Source: an uncultured Cyclobacteriaceae bacterium (lineage in GTDB: Bacteria > Bacteroidota > Bacteroidia > Cytophagales > Cyclobacteriaceae). Taken from it: 46,533 nucleotides of DNA. This document shows, one piece after another, positions 43,151 through 46,533 of this stretch; positions within the stretch are counted from its first letter, which is position 1, and every line of letters begins with the position of its first letter. The position numbers were made by a program, and so were the translations under genes. The notes under the pieces were generated by a model, which searched no databases, had not been told where the DNA came from, and was given only the letters and a program-made list of their open reading frames with translations. The DNA lies in NCBI GenBank assembly GCA_937958005.1, contig CALGOB010000138.1, positions 1 through 46,533 on the forward strand, given 5' to 3'.

Positions 43151-45745
43151 ATGACTTTCAGAATGATTCTCAGGAATTTCATTTTATTGACGGTAATTTT
43201 CTTTGGCTGTAAGGCAACTCAGCAATCCAGCGAAAATGTAGACGCAAACCAAGGAGGGCAAGAGATCTCTGCTACAGAAACCAATGCAATAAACGCTCTT
43301 TTGTCGAACCAAGATTCAACACACAATGAGCTAGTGACAACTAATTTTTTTGACCCTATAAAAGATTACAGAGCTAGTAATTCTAAACAGTTTGATTTAT
43401 TGCATACCAAATTAGAGCTGTCATTTGATTGGAAATTAGAGAGTGTTATAGGTAAAGCCTATTTAAAATTAATACCCTATTTCTACCCACAAGATGTACT
43501 TATATTAGACGCCAAGAGTCTTGAAATTGATTACATTCTATTAGTTGAAAACGGAGAGCGGAAAGAACTACCTTATGAATTTGTTGGTGAGCAATTATTT
43601 ATTTCATTAGATCATTTCTTTACAAGAAACGAAGAGATTAACCTTGAAATTTCTTATAAAGCAACTCCGGGTAAAAGAAAGGTTACAGGAAGCGATGCAA
43701 TTACTTCAGATAAAGGGCTGTTTTTTATCAATGCAGATGGCAAAGATCCTTACAAACCAAAGCAAATTTGGACTCAAGGAGAGACTACATCAAATTCAGC
43801 CTGGTTTCCCACAATTGATAGCCCGAATGAACGGACTACCCAAGAAATGTATATTACAGTACCAGATTCTATGACAACTATTTCTAATGGGCTAAAAATA
43901 TCTAGCGTGACCAATAGTGATGGAACAAAAACGGATTACTGGAGAATGGATAAACCGCATGCACCTTATCTTTTTATGATGGCCATAGGCCAATTTGAGA
44001 AAATCGTAGATAGTAGGGGAAAAACCCCACTTGCATACTATGTGGAGCCTGCCTATGGAAAATATGCGAAAAATATATTTAAGAATACACCAGAGATGAT
44101 TGATTTCTTTTCTGACAAATTGAACTTCCCTTACCCATGGCCGCAATATAATCAAGTAGTAGTACGAGATTATGTGTCCGGTGCTATGGAAAATACTACA
44201 GCATCTATTTTTATGGAAGAATTACAGATGACAGACAAAGAGCTATTAGATACTAATTGGGACTACATTATAGCACATGAGTTATTTCATCATTGGTTTG
44301 GAGACCTAGTGACTTGTGAATCCTGGTCTAACCTCCCACTTAATGAGAGCTTCGCGGACTTTTCAGAATGGCTCTGGATAGATTATAAATATGGTAAAGA
44401 CGAGGGGGATTATCATGCCATGTTATCTTTAGAAAACTATTTTGATGAAGCCCAAAGCACTAAGAAAGAACTTGTCAGGTTCTACTATGAAAATAAAGAA
44501 GATCTTTTTGACAGGCATTCTTATGAAAAGGGAGGAGCAGTATTGCGAATGTTAAAAACTTATTTGGGAGATGAAGCATTTTTTGCTGGACTCAGCTATT
44601 ACCTTAAGGAGAATGCTTTCGAATCTGTTGAGATTCACGATCTAAGACTGGCATTCGAAAAAATTACTGGAGAAGACCTTAATTGGTTTTTTAACCAATG
44701 GTTCTTGCAAGCAGGCCATCCAATTTTGTCAGTAGATGAGAAATTTGAAAGTGACACACTATCTCTTGTTTTTACTCAAAAACAAGATTTAGATTCATTC
44801 CCATTGTTTAAAATACCTTTTTATATAGATGTTTATTCAAAAGGGAAATCAGATAGAATTCCAATAATCATTAATTCTGCCACTGAAGAATTTAAAATCC
44901 CCCTGACAAATAACCCTGACTTAGTATTAATAGATACAGAGCAAGAATTAGTTGGAAAGATAATACATGGGAAGACAAAAGAGAAACTACTCTATCAATT
45001 AGAGAATGTCCCTAATTTAATAGCAAGACACAAAGCGTTTGAATTGCTCACTGAAGAGAATGATGTTGAACTTATGAGCAATGCACTCAAAATAGCCTTG
45101 AAGGATAGTTCTTATCGAATTATATCTCTGGCACTTGATTTTTTACAATCTGCTCCAGATTATTTAATTGTAGATCAAACACGAGAGAAAGTAGTTTCAT
45201 TGTTAAAACATAAAGAACCTGAAGTAAGAGCAGGAGCACTTTATGCATTGATAGAATATGAACCCTCAAAATACCGAAAAGAAATTGAAAGTGGTGTGAA
45301 AGATCCCGCTTATTCAGTTCAAGGAGTAGCATTAGAAGGAGTCCTGTTGTTAGAAAATATAGAAAAAAAACCAATATTCGAGAAGTTCTTAAAAGAGACC
45401 CAGATAGATGTTCTATTGCCCACTGCTAATTATATCAATACCCTCGATGATAGTAGTTATTTTCAATGGTATGAAGAAAGGGTTTTAAAAGCTAGGGGGT
45501 CTAACTTGTTTTATATACTTCAGTATTTTGCTGAATTTATTGTTGGGAGAGAAACGGTTACACAAGAAAAATCTGTACCTATGCTAAAGAAAATAGCCAT
45601 AGAAAACCCTGATTATTTCACTAGATATACTGCATTTCAGATCCTATTTATACTCAATGATTCACTAGATGTAGACGCTGTACTACAGGAAATTAGAGAA
45701 AAAGAAGAGGATGAGGAATTATCAGCTATTTATGAGAAACTATAG
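43151..45745 (+). CDS. M1-family zinc aminopeptidase, probable lipoprotein
   Basis: This 864-residue protein begins with FILLTVIFFGCKATQQ, a likely lipoprotein signal with Cys near residue 20, so it is probably anchored in the outer or inner membrane. The M1 motifs are the exopeptidase sequence GAMEN at 344-348 and the zinc site HELFHH at 376 with Glu399 (NESFADF), matching HExxH-x18-E. The N-terminal beta domain has WTQGETTSNSAWFPTIDSPN, typical of the family. The last 250 residues look like HEAT-type helical repeats. It removes N-terminal amino acids from peptides. The gene is divergent from the biotin-carrier gene. Confidence 0.93.
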   Translation: MTFRMILRNFILLTVIFFGCKATQQSSENVDANQGGQEISATETNAINALLSNQDSTHNELVTTNFFDPIKDYRASNSKQFDLLHTKLELSFDWKLESVIGKAYLKLIPYFYPQDVLILDAKSLEIDYILLVENGERKELPYEFVGEQLFISLDHFFTRNEEINLEISYKATPGKRKVTGSDAITSDKGLFFINADGKDPYKPKQIWTQGETTSNSAWFPTIDSPNERTTQEMYITVPDSMTTISNGLKISSVTNSDGTKTDYWRMDKPHAPYLFMMAIGQFEKIVDSRGKTPLAYYVEPAYGKYAKNIFKNTPEMIDFFSDKLNFPYPWPQYNQVVVRDYVSGAMENTTASIFMEELQMTDKELLDTNWDYIIAHELFHHWFGDLVTCESWSNLPLNESFADFSEWLWIDYKYGKDEGDYHAMLSLENYFDEAQSTKKELVRFYYENKEDLFDRHSYEKGGAVLRMLKTYLGDEAFFAGLSYYLKENAFESVEIHDLRLAFEKITGEDLNWFFNQWFLQAGHPILSVDEKFESDTLSLVFTQKQDLDSFPLFKIPFYIDVYSKGKSDRIPIIINSATEEFKIPLTNNPDLVLIDTEQELVGKIIHGKTKEKLLYQLENVPNLIARHKAFELLTEENDVELMSNALKIALKDSSYRIISLALDFLQSAPDYLIVDQTREKVVSLLKHKEPEVRAGALYALIEYEPSKYRKEIESGVKDPAYSVQGVALEGVLLLENIEKKPIFEKFLKETQIDVLLPTANYINTLDDSSYFQWYEERVLKARGSNLFYILQYFAEFIVGRETVTQEKSVPMLKKIAIENPDYFTRYTAFQILFILNDSLDVDAVLQEIREKEEDEELSAIYEKL

Positions 45746-46533
45746 TCGCAATTTGTGATGATGTAAAAAAATGGATAAATCCTTATTCATATGTAGCGGT
45801 TAAAAGCAAATCATTAATGATCCATGTCTAATTTTTTTAGTAGCTATCGAAAAAACATCAATAGGAGATTCTAGGCCTTTGACAACCTTTACTTTTAATC
45901 ACGGTATCTACTGGGCATCTGAGCAATTTACCTAACCATGTAATATAGCTTAAACTCGAATGATGCATTAGACTTTTAAGAGAAAATCATAAATGGCTGT
46001 TAGATAGCTGCTTAAATTCTAATTTGCAACGCAGGCATAGTCTCCATTATGGTGAGTAGGAAATTAGGATTTAAGTGGCTAGATGACTGTTAGTTATGGT
46101 TTGCATCAAATTTCTAATGCATCATTCGGGTTTAATTCCTTATAAACCCTAGTCTTCGTAACACACAAGCACTCAGAGTTTTTAAATAGAAAAGCGGGGA
46201 GGAATTCGTAATTAGAAATTGAAACCCCTTAATTACCCATTTCCTGATCCTCTAAAAGCTACAAGTCAATTACAAATTACTAGTATCCGAGAAAAAGGTT
46301 TTCATTTTTATACATTTTGGAGGGTTGGCACGGTACGCCGTCGCGGTGATCATTTAGCGGGGTGTGCGAGACGTGTGTCGCTGCCGGATTTAGGGTGGGA
46401 GCTTTAAATTATTCGCCAGGCGACCCTGTTGATTTTTTGGCGGCCGCGCGGTCCTTTTTTCAGGGGGCCGCCCCCGCGGCATGGAAAAAACGGACGAAAG
46501 CTAGAGTTGTCAGCCCTTCGATTGATTTATAGG
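45746..46533. other. Terminal non-coding region with an abnormal GC-rich tail
   Basis: Apart from the 180-bp element, no gene is visible. A 62-codon frame at 46219-46407 has no recognisable similarity. From about 46320 the sequence turns markedly GC-rich, with GGCGGCCGCGCGG and GGGGGCCGCCCCCGCGG near the end. Whether this is foreign DNA, another replicon part or an assembly artefact cannot be told from here. Confidence 0.5.
45953..46132. repeat. 180-bp element with terminal inverted repeats, copy 2
   Basis: It is about 95% identical to copy 1 at 41018-41196. The left end is AACTCGAATGATGCA (one mismatch) and the right end TGCATCATTCGGGTT, followed by T. It contains the same internal CATAGTCTCCATTATGG hairpin as copy 1 and no ORF. 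It lies 208 bases after the M1 peptidase stop. Confidence 0.85.

Noticed and set aside
46219-46407. 62-codon frame at the window end
   Set aside because: It crosses the A/T-rich to GC-rich change, and its product matches no family I know.

Overview
The window looks like chromosomal DNA of a gliding-type or surface-associated member of the Bacteroidota, most likely Cytophagales. The evidence is low G+C in most genes, type IX secretion (T9SS) type B sorting domains, a PorP/SprF protein, a promoter matching the Bacteroidota TTTG/TAnnTTTG consensus, a DUF2480 protein (a family largely confined to this phylum), and mostly weak Shine-Dalgarno signals. No genus is claimed.

Region 1 (1-18728) is a surface-adhesin locus. 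It holds the 3' part of one giant repetitive protein, a complete 3666-residue giant protein, a PorP/SprF outer-membrane protein and a TPR-PD40-OmpA protein. Both giants end in thrombospondin-type-3-like calcium repeats and nearly identical type B T9SS C-terminal domains. The short gaps from 15634 to 16665 suggest that the second adhesin, its PorP/SprF partner and the OmpA protein are co-transcribed. The complete giant is internally recombinogenic: it has exact 297-bp tandem units and a GC-rich patch inside its Calx-beta array.

Region 2 (18729-20356) has no intact gene. It holds a decayed IS630-type transposase, inverted repeats, a possible small RNA with a strong terminator, a half-tRNA-like sequence and dispersed structured repeats.

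Region 3 (20357-23773) encodes a membrane-fusion protein, a MacB/LolD-type ATPase and a TolC protein, with no adjacent permease. Region 4 (23839-29325) is housekeeping: lpxH, ftsH and rsfS on the minus strand, birA and ahcY on the plus strand. Region 5 (29401-33169) is a minus-strand run of four glycosyltransferases made of two translationally coupled GT4-GT2 pairs, probably for surface polysaccharide or lipopolysaccharide core. Region 6 (33532-38760) has an ECF sigma factor with a zinc-finger anti-sigma factor, gmk, nadD, then rpmH (too short for usual ORF cut-offs), rnpA, an S41 protease and tsaB. Region 7 (38761-46533) has a repeat-rich gap, a methyltransferase, a DUF2480 protein, pyrH-frr, a biotin-carrier protein and an M1 aminopeptidase. 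Two about 95% identical 180-bp elements with terminal inverted repeats lie in this region.

The least explained material is non-coding: the 180-bp element family, a second hairpin repeat family (3671-3774, 4011-4125, 20071-20180), a 38-bp perfect palindrome abutting the lpxH start codon, a candidate small RNA near 19.7 kb, and a GC-rich tail after about 46320 that does not resemble the rest of the window. I did not find a convincing wholly new multi-gene system. The adhesin locus is a variant of known T9SS type B cassettes.
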